Assembly: GCA_017983795.1 (NCBI GenBank)
Contig: JAGOAS010000014.1
Span: 1 to 64,000, forward strand
Source: Piscinibacter sp.
Lineage (GTDB): Bacteria > Pseudomonadota > Gammaproteobacteria > Burkholderiales > Burkholderiaceae_C
Direction of reading: 5' to 3'
Length of the DNA stretch: 64,000 bases
Shown: positions 35,073 to 43,218 of the stretch, piece by piece
How positions within the stretch are numbered: position 1 is the first letter of the stretch
Layout of the letters: every line of letters starts with the position of its first letter
Translations under genes and position numbers: made by a program
Notes under the pieces: generated by a model
Database searches by the model: none
Told to the model about the DNA's origin: nothing
What the model saw: only the letters and a program-made list of their open reading frames with translations

Positions 35073-36029
35073 ATGAACTTCCGTCAGCTCGATCTGAACC
35101 TGCTGCGCGTGCTGTGCGCCATCTACCGCACCGGCTCCGTCACCGAGGCCGGGCAGCAGCTCGCGCTCTCGCAATCGGCCACCAGCAACGCGCTGGCGCG
35201 GCTGCGCCACTGCTTCGGCGACGCGCTGTTCGTGCGCTCGCCCAGCGGCCTGCACCCGACGCGGCTGGCGCAGCGCGTCGCGCCGCTGGTGGCCGACCAC
35301 CTGCTGCACCTCGAGGCCGCGCTGTGCGAAGGCGAGAGCTTCGAGCCGGCGAGCGCCGGCATGCACTGGCGGCTGTCGCTGTCCGACCTGGGCGAGATGA
35401 TGTTCCTGCCGGCGCTGGCGCGCGAGTTGCGCCGCTCCTCGCCGGGCAGCCGCTTGTCGAACGAGGCGGTCGACGCGGCGCGCGTCAGCGCCGCGCTGGA
35501 AGCGCGCGAGATCGACCTCGCCATCGGCATGCTGCAGGCCGATCACCAGGGCGTGCTCGGCGAGCTGCTGTTCCGCGAGCACTACGTGGCGCTGACCGCG
35601 CGCGACTGGCAACCCGCCACCCCCGCGATCGGCCGCCGGCTGGAGCGCTCGCAGCTCTCGCGCGCCGCGCTGGCGCTGGCCGCGCCCACGGCCAGCCTGC
35701 TGGGCAGCGTGCAGCGCGTGCTGGAGCGGCTCGACCTGGGCGGCGCCAACTGCGTGCGCCTGCGCCACTACGGCGCCGTGCCCGAGCTGGTGCGCGGCAC
35801 CGACCTGGTCGCCATCGTGCCGCAGATGTTCGCCGACGCGGTGGCGGCGCGCCACGACCTGCGCGTCTGGCAACTGCCCGACGGCACCTCCTACGACGTG
35901 ATGATGGTCTGGCACCAGAGCGTCAACGGCGACCCGGCGCAGCGCTGGCTGCGCGAGCAGGTGCGTCATTTGTTCGGCCAGGGCCGCGTCGCCGCCAACG
36001 AGCCGGTCGACTGCGCCAGCCTGGGTTGA
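35073..36029 (+). CDS. LysR family regulator of the hcr/pad region (paralogue 1)
   Basis: 318 residues: N-terminal winged helix (MNFRQLDLNLLRVL, GSVTEAGQQLALSQSATSNALARLR) and an effector domain from about residue 90. It resembles NodD/NahR-type LysR proteins. I start at MNFRQL (35073, behind GGGGGCCGGG); an ATG at 35004 would place the LysR operator within the gene. It is about 60% identical by eye to the LysR at 50491-51429. Divergent from hcrC and upstream of the thioesterase-padBCD operon, it probably responds to an aromatic acid or CoA ester. Confidence 0.88.
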   Translation: MNFRQLDLNLLRVLCAIYRTGSVTEAGQQLALSQSATSNALARLRHCFGDALFVRSPSGLHPTRLAQRVAPLVADHLLHLEAALCEGESFEPASAGMHWRLSLSDLGEMMFLPALARELRRSSPGSRLSNEAVDAARVSAALEAREIDLAIGMLQADHQGVLGELLFREHYVALTARDWQPATPAIGRRLERSQLSRAALALAAPTASLLGSVQRVLERLDLGGANCVRLRHYGAVPELVRGTDLVAIVPQMFADAVAARHDLRVWQLPDGTSYDVMMVWHQSVNGDPAQRWLREQVRHLFGQGRVAANEPVDCASLG

Positions 36030-36064
36030 CCCCATCGGGATCGTCCCGGGGTGCGGCCCGTCGT

Positions 36065-36078
36065 TTGCACTGGATCAA
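36065..36078. promoter_or_regulatory. FNR/CRP-type half-conserved site upstream of the pad operon
   Basis: TTGCACTGGATCAA matches TTGAT-N4-ATCAA at 8 of 10 bases and shares CTGGATCA with the site at 59564. It is about 98 bases before the thioesterase ATG. Confidence 0.4.
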
Positions 36079-36096
36079 GTTCTTTAACGGCATTCG

Positions 36097-36110
36097 GGTA
36101 CCAAATTAGC
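36097..36110. promoter_or_regulatory. GGTA-N6-TAGC imperfect palindrome, candidate Rrf2 operator (site 4)
   Basis: GGTACCAAATTAGC, one mismatch from GGTA-N6-TACC, immediately before CTATAG, a possible -10 element. Sixty bases before the first gene of the pad operon. Confidence 0.45.
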
Positions 36111-36169
36111 GCTATAGACCCGCGGCAAGCAGACCGCGGGGCCCGAGTCGACCTTCCTGGAGACAAGCC

Positions 36170-36577
36170 ATGAAACCCAGCCTGCAGCCCGGCGTGACGC
36201 GCAACGTGCGCGTCGACATCGACCGCGAGCGCACCATCGACTTCATGGGCGAGAAGGCGCGCGTCTATGCCACGCCCTCGCTGCTGCGCGACATCGAGGT
36301 TTCCTGCCGCGAGCTGCTGCTCGAGCACCTGGACGCCGGCGAGGATTCGGTGGGCACGCGCGTCGAGCTCGACCACACCGGCGCCACGCTGATGGGCATG
36401 AAGGTCGAGCTGCAGATCGCCATCGCCGAGGTGCAGGGCCGCAGCGTGACCTTCGACGTGAGCGGCAGCGACGGCATCGACGCCATCTGCAAGTGCCGCC
36501 ACCAGCGCTTCGTGGTCGACGTGGCCAAGACCGAGCAGCGGCTCGCGGCCAAGGCGCAGAAGGCCGGGCTGGCGTGA
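36170..36577 (+). CDS. Hotdog thioesterase, FlK (fluoroacetyl-CoA thioesterase)-like
   Basis: 135 residues of the hotdog fold: an N-terminal VTRNVRVDIDRERTIDFMGE, the FlK-like strand YATPSLLRDIEVSCRELLLEHL (about 35-56) and SVGTRVELDHTGATLMGMKV near 62-80, with threonine/glutamate/histidine-type catalytic residues (T37, E50 and H70 region) in plausible places. Its stop overlaps the GTG start of padB. In this operon it could hydrolyse phenylglyoxylyl-CoA or relieve accumulation of phenylacetyl-CoA; that is inference. Start behind GGAGACAAGCC. First gene of a five-gene operon. Confidence 0.82.
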   Translation: MKPSLQPGVTRNVRVDIDRERTIDFMGEKARVYATPSLLRDIEVSCRELLLEHLDAGEDSVGTRVELDHTGATLMGMKVELQIAIAEVQGRSVTFDVSGSDGIDAICKCRHQRFVVDVAKTEQRLAAKAQKAGLA

Positions 36578-39330
36578 GCGCTGCCGCCGCGCCGCCGGCC
36601 GGCACGCGCCGCGTGCCGACCTACTGCTACCAGTGCGTGGCAGGCCCCGACCTGCTGACCGTGAAGGTGCAGGACGGCGTGGCCACCGAGGTCGAGCCGA
36701 ACTTCTGCGCCGCCGCGGTGCACCCCGGCGGCGGCAAGGTCTGCGTCAAGGCCTTCGGGCTGATCCAGAAGACCTACAACCCCAACCGGGTGCTGACGCC
36801 GATGAAGCGCAGCAACCCGAAGAAGGGCCGCGACGAGGATCCGGGCTTCGTGCCCATCAGCTGGGACGAAGCCTTCGACCTGATCGCCGCGCAGCTCAAC
36901 CGCCTGCGCGCCGAAGGCCTGACCGACGCCTCGGGCTACCCGCGCCTGGCCGCCAGCTTCGGCGGCGGGGGCACGCCGCAGTTCTACATGGGCACCCTGC
37001 CCGCCTTCCTGGCCGCCTGGGGGCCGGTGGACATGGGCTTCGGCTCGGGCCAGGGCGTCAAGTGCTACCACTCCGAGCACCTGTACGGCGAGCTGTGGCA
37101 CCGCGCCTTCATCGTCGCGGCCGACACGCCCAGCTGCAACTACCTGATCAGCTGCGGCAACAACATCGAAGCCGCCGGCGGCGTGGTGGGCGTGTGGCGC
37201 CACGCCGATGCGCGCGTGCGCGGCATGAAGCGCGTGCAGGTCGAGCCGCACCTGTCGGTGACGGGCGCCTGCTCGGCGCAATGGGTGCCGATCAAGCCCA
37301 AGACCGACGCCGCGTTCCTCTATTCGCTCATCCACGTGATGCTGCACGAGGCGCCGCGCAGCCAGCTCGATCTGCCGCACCTGGCGCAACGCACCAGCTC
37401 GCCCTACCTGGTGGGGCCGCACGGCTACTACCTGCGTGACCGCGCCACGCGCAAGCCGCTGGTGTGGGACGAAGCCGGCGCGCGCGCCGTGCCGCACGAC
37501 ACGCCGGGCATCCGCGAGGCGCTGTCGGCGCGCGTGCAGGTCGACGCGATCGAGATCGGCGCCGACGAGGAAGTGCTGGCCGATGGCCTGCTCGAGGGCG
37601 AGACGGCCTTCGACAAGCTGGTGGCGCACATGGCGCCCTATTCGCCCGAATGGGCGGCCGGCATCTGCGACGTTCCCGCCGCCACCATGCGCACCATCGC
37701 GCAGGAGTACCTGGCGCACGCCTGCGTCGGCCAGACCATCACCATCGGCGGCAAGACCCTGCCCTTCCGCCCGGTGGCGGTGACGCTGGGCAAGACCGTC
37801 AACAACGGCTGGGGCGGCTACGAATGCTGCTGGGCACGCACGCTGCTGGCCACGCTGGTGGGCGCGCTCGAAGTGCCGGGCGGCACCATCGGCACCACGG
37901 TGCGTCTGGTCAAGCCCATGGCCGAGCGGCACGACAGCGTGCGCGCCGGCGAAGACGGGCTGATGGACTACCCCTTCAACCCCACCTCGAAAGAGCAGTG
38001 GTCGGCGCAGCCCAACATCCGCAACGCCTACAAGACCATGGTGCCGCTGACCGGCAACAACGCCTGGGCGCAGGCGCTGGGGCCGACGCACTTCTCGTGG
38101 ATGTTCCTCGACAGCACGCCCAAGGGCCTGCCCAAGGTCGAGCCGCCCGACGTGTGGTTCGCCTACCGCACCAACCCGGCGATCTCGTTCTGGGACACGC
38201 CGGGCGTGGCGGCCAAGATCGCGCGCTTTCCGTTCATCGTCGCCTTCGCCTACACGCGCGACGAGAGCAATCATTTCGCCGACGTGCTGCTGCCCGACGC
38301 CACCGACCTCGAAGGCCTGCAGCTGCTGCGCCTGGCGGCCACCAAGTACCAGGAGCAGTTCTGGGAGCACGAAGGCTTCGCGCTGCGCCAGCCGGTGGTG
38401 GCCCCCCGCGGCGAAGCGCGCGACTTCACCGACATCTGCACCGAACTGGCGCGGCGCTGCGGCATCCTCGAGAAGTACAACGCCGCCATCAACCGCGGCA
38501 CCTGCGGCGTCAAGCTCGACGGGCCTCATGGCGACTTCTCGCTCGACCCCAAGGTGGCGCACGGCCGCGACGCCATCTGGGATGCCGCCTGCAAGGCCGC
38601 CAGCGCGGAGCTCACCGAGGGCGCCGAGGTGCTGGGCCTCGATTGGTGGAAAGAGAACGGCCTCAAGACGCGGCCCTTCCCGCGCGAGCAGTGGTACCTC
38701 TACCCGACCGTGGTCGAGCGCGGGCTGCGCTTCGAGATGCCCTACCAGGAGCGCCTCAAGCGCATCGGCGTGCAGCTCGGCCGGCGCCTGCACGAGGCCG
38801 ACATGCACTGGTGGGACAAGCAGCTCGAGGAATACCAGGCACTGCCGCCCTGGAAGGATTTCCCCGGCCTGTGGGAAGCCAGCGTCGCCAAGGCCGGCGG
38901 CGAGCTTGCCGACTACCCGTTCTGGCTGGTCACCGCGCGCAGCATGCAGTACGCCTGGGGCGGCAACGTCGGCGTGCAGATGATCCGCGAGGTGGCGGGC
39001 AACATCAGCGGCCACGGCGGCGTGGTGATGAACCCGCGCGCCGCCGAGCGCCTGGGGCTGGCCGAAGGCGACCTGGTCGACATCGCCACCCCGCGCCGCG
39101 CGACGCAGGGCCACGTGGTGCTGCGCCAGGGCATACGCCCCGACACGCTGCTGCTCATCGGCCAGTTCGACCACTGGGTCACGCCGCTGGCCAAGGACTT
39201 CGGCGTGCCCAGCCTGAATACGCTGGCCGAGATGTCGCTCGACCTGACCGACGCCACCGGCTCGGGCGCCGATCTGGTGCGCGTGAAGCTGAGCAAGGCG
39301 CGCGGCGCGCTGAAGGGGGCCCGCACATGA
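36574..39330 (+). CDS. padB: Phenylacetyl-CoA:acceptor oxidoreductase, molybdenum subunit PadB
   Basis: 918 residues, DMSO-reductase family (bis-MGD) enzyme. The N-terminal [4Fe-4S] ligands are visible as CYQC (about residues 18-21), NFC and KVCVKAF. The C-terminal molybdopterin-binding domain includes AWGGNVGVQMIREVAGNISGHGG-type segments near 790 (quoted in part) and DWWK/EWW-like loops. The family catalyses four-electron oxidation of phenylacetyl-CoA to phenylglyoxylate. The GTG at 36574 overlaps the thioesterase stop (GTGA); no Tat signal precedes the cysteine motif, implying a cytoplasm-facing enzyme. PadC and PadD follow with ATGA couplings. Confidence 0.88.
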   Translation: MSAAAAPPAGTRRVPTYCYQCVAGPDLLTVKVQDGVATEVEPNFCAAAVHPGGGKVCVKAFGLIQKTYNPNRVLTPMKRSNPKKGRDEDPGFVPISWDEAFDLIAAQLNRLRAEGLTDASGYPRLAASFGGGGTPQFYMGTLPAFLAAWGPVDMGFGSGQGVKCYHSEHLYGELWHRAFIVAADTPSCNYLISCGNNIEAAGGVVGVWRHADARVRGMKRVQVEPHLSVTGACSAQWVPIKPKTDAAFLYSLIHVMLHEAPRSQLDLPHLAQRTSSPYLVGPHGYYLRDRATRKPLVWDEAGARAVPHDTPGIREALSARVQVDAIEIGADEEVLADGLLEGETAFDKLVAHMAPYSPEWAAGICDVPAATMRTIAQEYLAHACVGQTITIGGKTLPFRPVAVTLGKTVNNGWGGYECCWARTLLATLVGALEVPGGTIGTTVRLVKPMAERHDSVRAGEDGLMDYPFNPTSKEQWSAQPNIRNAYKTMVPLTGNNAWAQALGPTHFSWMFLDSTPKGLPKVEPPDVWFAYRTNPAISFWDTPGVAAKIARFPFIVAFAYTRDESNHFADVLLPDATDLEGLQLLRLAATKYQEQFWEHEGFALRQPVVAPRGEARDFTDICTELARRCGILEKYNAAINRGTCGVKLDGPHGDFSLDPKVAHGRDAIWDAACKAASAELTEGAEVLGLDWWKENGLKTRPFPREQWYLYPTVVERGLRFEMPYQERLKRIGVQLGRRLHEADMHWWDKQLEEYQALPPWKDFPGLWEASVAKAGGELADYPFWLVTARSMQYAWGGNVGVQMIREVAGNISGHGGVVMNPRAAERLGLAEGDLVDIATPRRATQGHVVLRQGIRPDTLLLIGQFDHWVTPLAKDFGVPSLNTLAEMSLDLTDATGSGADLVRVKLSKARGALKGART

Positions 39331-39998
39331 CGCGTTGGGCCATGGTTGCCGACCTGCGCCGCTGCGTGGGCTGCCAGACCTGCACCGCGGCCTGCAAGCA
39401 CGCCAATGCCACGCCGCCGGGCGTGCAGTGGCGCCGCGTGATCGACATGGAGGTGGGCGAGTACCCCGACGTGCAGCGCGCCTTCGTGCCGGTCGGCTGC
39501 CAGCACTGCGACGAGCCGCCGTGCATGGAGGTGTGCCCGAGCACGGCGACGAAGAAGCGTGCCGACGGCATCGTCACCATCGACTACGACCTGTGCATCG
39601 GCTGCGCCTACTGCGCCGTGGCCTGCCCCTACCAGGCGCGCTACAAGACCGAGCGGCCGAGCTTCGCCTACGGCCGGCAGACCGAGCAGGAGCGCAAGCG
39701 CCAGGACGACTCGCGCCTGGGCGTGGCCACCAAGTGCACCTTCTGCGTCGACCGCATCGACTACGGCATGGAGAACAACCTCACGCCCGGCGTCGACCCC
39801 GAGGCCACGCCGGCCTGCGTCAACGCCTGCATCGCGCAGGCGCTCGCCTTCGGCGACCTCGACGATCCGCAGAGCAACGTGTCCAAGCTGCTGGCCGAGA
39901 ACCAGAGCTTTCGCATGCACGAGGAACTGGGCACCGGGCCCGGCTTCCACTACCTGTGGGACCGCAAGGACGGCGACGAGACGCCGCCAACGTCATGA
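39327..39998 (+). CDS. padC: Phenylacetyl-CoA:acceptor oxidoreductase, iron-sulfur subunit PadC
   Basis: 223 residues with four [4Fe-4S] cysteine sets in the DmsB/NrfC style: CVGCQTCTAACKH near residue 13, CQHCDEPPCMEVCP near 58, CIGCAYCAVACP near 91 and CTFC...CVNAC near 138-172. It passes electrons from the molybdenum subunit to the membrane subunit. ATGA overlaps join it to padB and padD. No signal peptide. Confidence 0.9.
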   Translation: MTRWAMVADLRRCVGCQTCTAACKHANATPPGVQWRRVIDMEVGEYPDVQRAFVPVGCQHCDEPPCMEVCPSTATKKRADGIVTIDYDLCIGCAYCAVACPYQARYKTERPSFAYGRQTEQERKRQDDSRLGVATKCTFCVDRIDYGMENNLTPGVDPEATPACVNACIAQALAFGDLDDPQSNVSKLLAENQSFRMHEELGTGPGFHYLWDRKDGDETPPTS

Positions 39999-40831
39999 GC
40001 TTTGGTCCGAATCCCTGGCAGCAGCAGAGCTGGGACGCGCGCGCCGCCGGCAATTTCATCGGCGGCGGCGCGGGCTGCGGCCTGCTGCTGTTTGCCACGC
40101 TGGCCGATGCCCAGGGCCTGCTGCGCCAGGGTCTGCTGGTGCTGGCGCTGCTGCTGGTCTCGCTCGGGTTGCTGTGCGTGTGGGCCGAGATCGGCCGGCC
40201 CTGGCGGGCGATCAACGTGCTGTTCCATCCGCGCACCTCGTGGATGACGCGCGAGGCGCTGCTGGCGCCACTGCTGCTGGGCTGCACCGCCGCCGCCGTG
40301 CTGTGGCCCGCGCTGCAGCCGCTGGCGGCGCTGCTGGCGGCGGCGTTCCTCTACTGCCAGGCGCGCATCCTGCAAGCGGCGCGCGGCATCCCGGCCTGGC
40401 GCGAGCCGCTGACCGTGCCGCTGCTCGTGGCCACCGGCCTGGCCGAAGGCGCCGGCCTGTACTGGCTGGCCGCGGCGGCGTGGCAGCCCGGCCGCGGCAC
40501 GGCCTGGCTGGCGCTGGGCGTGCTGCTGGCACTGCGCCTGGCCCTCGTCATGCTCTGGCACCGCCGCCTGGCAACCCAGCTGCGGCCGGCCGCACTGCGT
40601 GCGGTGCGCCACACGGCGATGCTCTGCAACGCCGCCACGCTGGCCGCGCTGGCGCTGGTGCTGCTGGTGGCCGTGGCTCCGGTGGCGCCGTCGGCGGCGC
40701 CGCTGCAGGCGCTGGCCGGCGTGCTGGCCGCGGCCGGTGGCGCGCTCTTCAAATTCATGCTGGTCACACGGGCCGGCTTCAACCAGGGTTTTGCGCTGCC
40801 GCACCTGCCGGTGCGCGGCAGCCGTCGCTGA
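39995..40831 (+). CDS. padD: Phenylacetyl-CoA:acceptor oxidoreductase, membrane subunit PadD
   Basis: 278 residues, about eight transmembrane helices, DmsC/NrfD-like quinone-interacting anchor. The N-terminus MSFGPNPWQQQSWDARAAGNF precedes helix 1; RPWRAINVLFHPRTSWMTREAL (about 68-89) is a conserved-looking loop that resembles DmsC-type anchors. It would transfer electrons to the quinone pool, matching the membrane-bound enzyme described in Thauera and Azoarcus. Coupled to padC by ATGA; 42 bases to the ligase gene, with CCTAGGAGGCGTC as its ribosome site. Confidence 0.85.
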   Translation: MSFGPNPWQQQSWDARAAGNFIGGGAGCGLLLFATLADAQGLLRQGLLVLALLLVSLGLLCVWAEIGRPWRAINVLFHPRTSWMTREALLAPLLLGCTAAAVLWPALQPLAALLAAAFLYCQARILQAARGIPAWREPLTVPLLVATGLAEGAGLYWLAAAAWQPGRGTAWLALGVLLALRLALVMLWHRRLATQLRPAALRAVRHTAMLCNAATLAALALVLLVAVAPVAPSAAPLQALAGVLAAAGGALFKFMLVTRAGFNQGFALPHLPVRGSRR

Positions 40832-40873
40832 ACGCATCGGCATCGTCGTCCCCCCTCACCCCTAGGAGGCGTC

Positions 40874-42217
40874 ATGGTGGCTACCCTTTCCGCCGCGGCA
40901 CCCGCCGCGCCGCGCGCGCCGGGCCTGCATGCCCAGCTCGAAACCCTGCCGCGCGAGACGCTGCAGCAGCTGCAACTGCAGCGCCTGCAGGAGACGCTGC
41001 GCAATGCCTGGGAGAACGTGCCCTGGCACCAGCAGCGGCTGCGCGCCGCCGGCCTCACCGACCCGCGCGACCTCCATTCGCTGGATGATCTGCGCCGGCT
41101 GCCCTTCACGGTGAAGACCGACCTGCGCGACAACTATCCCTTCGGTCTGTTCACCCGCCCGGTGCAGCAGCTGGCGCGGCTGCACGCCTCGTCGGGCACC
41201 ACCGGCAAGCCGACCGTGGTGGGCTACACCGCGCAAGACCTCTCCACCTGGTCCGACCTGGTGGCGCGCTCGCTGCACTGCGCCGGCGTGCGCCCGGGCG
41301 ACCTGGTGCACAACGCCTACGGCTACGGCCTGTTCACCGGCGGCCTGGGCGCGCACGACGGCGCCGGGCGGCTGGGCTGCCCGGTGGTGCCGATCTCCGG
41401 CGGTGGCACCGAGCGCCAGGTGGCGCTGATCATGGACTTCGGCCCGCGCGTGCTGTGCGCGACGCCGTCGTATGCGCTGGCCATCGCCGAGGTGGCCGAG
41501 CAGCAGGGCGTGAACCTGCGCGACAGCGCCTTGCGCATCGGCATGTTCGGCGCCGAGCCCTGGAGCGAGGCGATGCGCCGCGAGATCGAGGCCCGCATGG
41601 GGCTGCGCGCGGTCGACATCTACGGCCTCTCGGAAATCATGGGCCCGGGCGTGGCCTGCGAGTGCGAAGTGCGCAACGGCCTGCACGGCTGGGAAGACCA
41701 CTTCCTGTTCGAGACCATCGACCCCGACAGCGGCGCGCCGGTGCCCGAAGGCGAACCCGGCGAGCTGGTGATCACCACGCTGACCAAGCAGGCGCTGCCG
41801 ATGCTGCGCTACCGCACGCGCGACATCACGCGGCTCGAGCGCAGCCGCTGCGATTGCGGCCGCACGCATGTGCGCATCCTGCGCGTGACCGGCCGCAACG
41901 ACGACATGCTGATCATCCGCGGCGTCAACGTCTACCCGTCACAGATCGAGGCCGTGCTGGTGGGCCGCCCCGGCGTGGCACCGCACTACCAGCTGGTGCT
42001 GGAGCGCCAGGGCGCGCTCGACCATGTGCGGCTGGAGATCGAGGCCCTGCCCTCGGTGAACGCGGCCGACTACCCGCGCCTGGCCGCCGATGCGACGCAC
42101 CACATCAAGTCGATGATCGGCATCAGCGCCAAGGTGCAGGTGCTCGCCCCGGGCGCGGTGCCGCGCTCGCAGGGCAAGGCGGTGCGGGTGCGGGATCTGC
42201 GGCCGAAGGCGAGCTGA
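40874..42217 (+). CDS. padJ: Phenylacetate-CoA ligase
   Basis: 447 residues of the PaaK subfamily of AMP-forming ligases: ATP motif HASSGTTGKPTVVGYT near residue 112, IYGLSEIMGPGVACEC near 250 and GRNDDMLIIRGVNVYPSQIEAVL near 350, the hallmark hinge of PaaK enzymes. An N-terminal 20-residue alanine/proline tail is extra. It makes phenylacetyl-CoA, the substrate of PadBCD encoded immediately upstream. paaK is an equally valid name; the anaerobic context favours padJ. A hairpin follows the stop by 6 bases. Confidence 0.9.
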   Translation: MVATLSAAAPAAPRAPGLHAQLETLPRETLQQLQLQRLQETLRNAWENVPWHQQRLRAAGLTDPRDLHSLDDLRRLPFTVKTDLRDNYPFGLFTRPVQQLARLHASSGTTGKPTVVGYTAQDLSTWSDLVARSLHCAGVRPGDLVHNAYGYGLFTGGLGAHDGAGRLGCPVVPISGGGTERQVALIMDFGPRVLCATPSYALAIAEVAEQQGVNLRDSALRIGMFGAEPWSEAMRREIEARMGLRAVDIYGLSEIMGPGVACECEVRNGLHGWEDHFLFETIDPDSGAPVPEGEPGELVITTLTKQALPMLRYRTRDITRLERSRCDCGRTHVRILRVTGRNDDMLIIRGVNVYPSQIEAVLVGRPGVAPHYQLVLERQGALDHVRLEIEALPSVNAADYPRLAADATHHIKSMIGISAKVQVLAPGAVPRSQGKAVRVRDLRPKAS

Positions 42218-42223
42218 ATACCT

Positions 42224-42240
42224 CCCCGGCCAAGCCGGGG
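42224..42240 (+). terminator. Terminator hairpin after the phenylacetate-CoA ligase gene
   Basis: CCCCGGC / GCCGGGG stem of 7 with a 3-base loop, 6 bases after the stop. No T-run; moderately convincing from position. Confidence 0.5.
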
Positions 42241-42343
42241 CTCGTCGTAGGCTTCTGGGCTGATCACCGTCGGGGCGCGATCCAGCAGCGCCTCTTCGGC
42301 CGGCAGGCGTGCACGACCATGCCGCAACAGGTAACCTACGCGC

Positions 42344-42664
42344 ATGGATAAGGATCACGGCACGAGCGACGAGCAGAGCTGGCGCCTCACGCGTGCGGCC
42401 GTGGACGTCCTCCTCGCCCGGCCTGAGCTCGCAGCCACGGCGTTGGCCACGCTGGACCGTTGGGACAGCGTCGCTCCGCCGGACTCGGCCGCGCTGCGCG
42501 CCGCTTGGCGCGATGCCCTGATCCGGCGTGACTTCGCGCCTGTGCTGGCACGCAATGACCGCGGCCAACAGCTCCGCCAGGCCTCCCCTCTGGCGCGCGT
42601 GCTGCCACAGGCGCAACGACTGGCGATCATCAGAGCATGCAAAGGTCGCAGCTCGAACACCTGA
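42344..42664 (+). CDS. Small protein encoded before a nucleotidyltransferase (possible antitoxin)
   Basis: 106 residues, no recognised domain. It is helical in character (LTRAAVDVLLARPELAATALATLDRW) with a basic C-terminus. It overlaps the next gene by 28 bases in another frame. Small proteins in this position before DUF6036-type nucleotidyltransferases are common, and such pairs behave like type IV (AbiEi/AbiEii-like) modules; an antitoxin role is therefore a guess from arrangement. The 104 bases before it, after the terminator, hold no signal I can name. Confidence 0.6.
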   Translation: MDKDHGTSDEQSWRLTRAAVDVLLARPELAATALATLDRWDSVAPPDSAALRAAWRDALIRRDFAPVLARNDRGQQLRQASPLARVLPQAQRLAIIRACKGRSSNT

Positions 42665-43173
42665 TTCGCGCCGCTGGCGAGATCACGAACCAGTACGAGT
42701 TCGTCGTCATCGGCAGCCAGGCCATCCTCGGATCCGTCGAGCAGCCGCCTGCCGAGTGCCTGGTCTCGATGGAGGCGGACATCTATCCGCTTCAGGCGCC
42801 CGAGCTGGCCGACCTGATCGACGGCAGCATCGGCGAGCTGTCGTTCTTCCACGAACATTTCGGCTACTACGCGCAGGGTGTCGGGCCCGAGACGGCCCAC
42901 CTGCCACGCGGCTGGCGGGATCGCTTGATCCGGTTGCAGACGCCAGGCACCAACCAGCGCATTGCCTACTGCCTTGATCCGGTCGACCTGTTCGTGTCCA
43001 AGGCCTGCGCCGGTCGCGAGAAGGATCGCATCTTCGACCGTGCCCTGCTTGCGAGCGGCATTGTCGATGTCAATGCGGCGCTGGAGCGTGCGGCGTTGCT
43101 GGAGGACGCCGGGGAGTCCGCGAGGGTACAGAACTGGATTCGCCGGCTGGCGGCGAACTCGCGCCGCTCTTGA
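42637..43173 (+). CDS. DUF6036-like nucleotidyltransferase fold protein
   Basis: 178 residues of the minimal nucleotidyltransferase superfamily: FVVIGSQAILGS (hG[GS] motif, residues 23-34) followed by SMEADIYP (residues 45-52) in the place of the DxD metal site, here E-x-D. PVDLFVSKACAGREKDRIF (about 113-131) is the K-x3-G-R-x-K-D block shared by DUF6036 and AbiEii-like proteins. The middle region (60-110) is lineage-specific. With the upstream 106-residue protein it looks like a small toxin-antitoxin or phage-defence module inserted between the two convergent pad operons. No mobile element is visible beside it. Confidence 0.7.
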   Translation: MQRSQLEHLIRAAGEITNQYEFVVIGSQAILGSVEQPPAECLVSMEADIYPLQAPELADLIDGSIGELSFFHEHFGYYAQGVGPETAHLPRGWRDRLIRLQTPGTNQRIAYCLDPVDLFVSKACAGREKDRIFDRALLASGIVDVNAALERAALLEDAGESARVQNWIRRLAANSRRS

Positions 43174-43218
43174 CGTCGCCGACCTGCTCCGAACGCTTCG
43201 GCGGGCCGCGCAACACCG

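Noticed and set aside
42070-42345. Minus-strand 91-codon frame with a locally protein-like N-terminus over the terminator region
   Set aside because: Most of it lies antisense to the phenylacetate-CoA ligase; no ribosome site or homology recognised.
42218-43218. Insertion sequence around the nucleotidyltransferase pair
   Set aside because: No transposase, terminal inverted repeats or target duplication could be seen.
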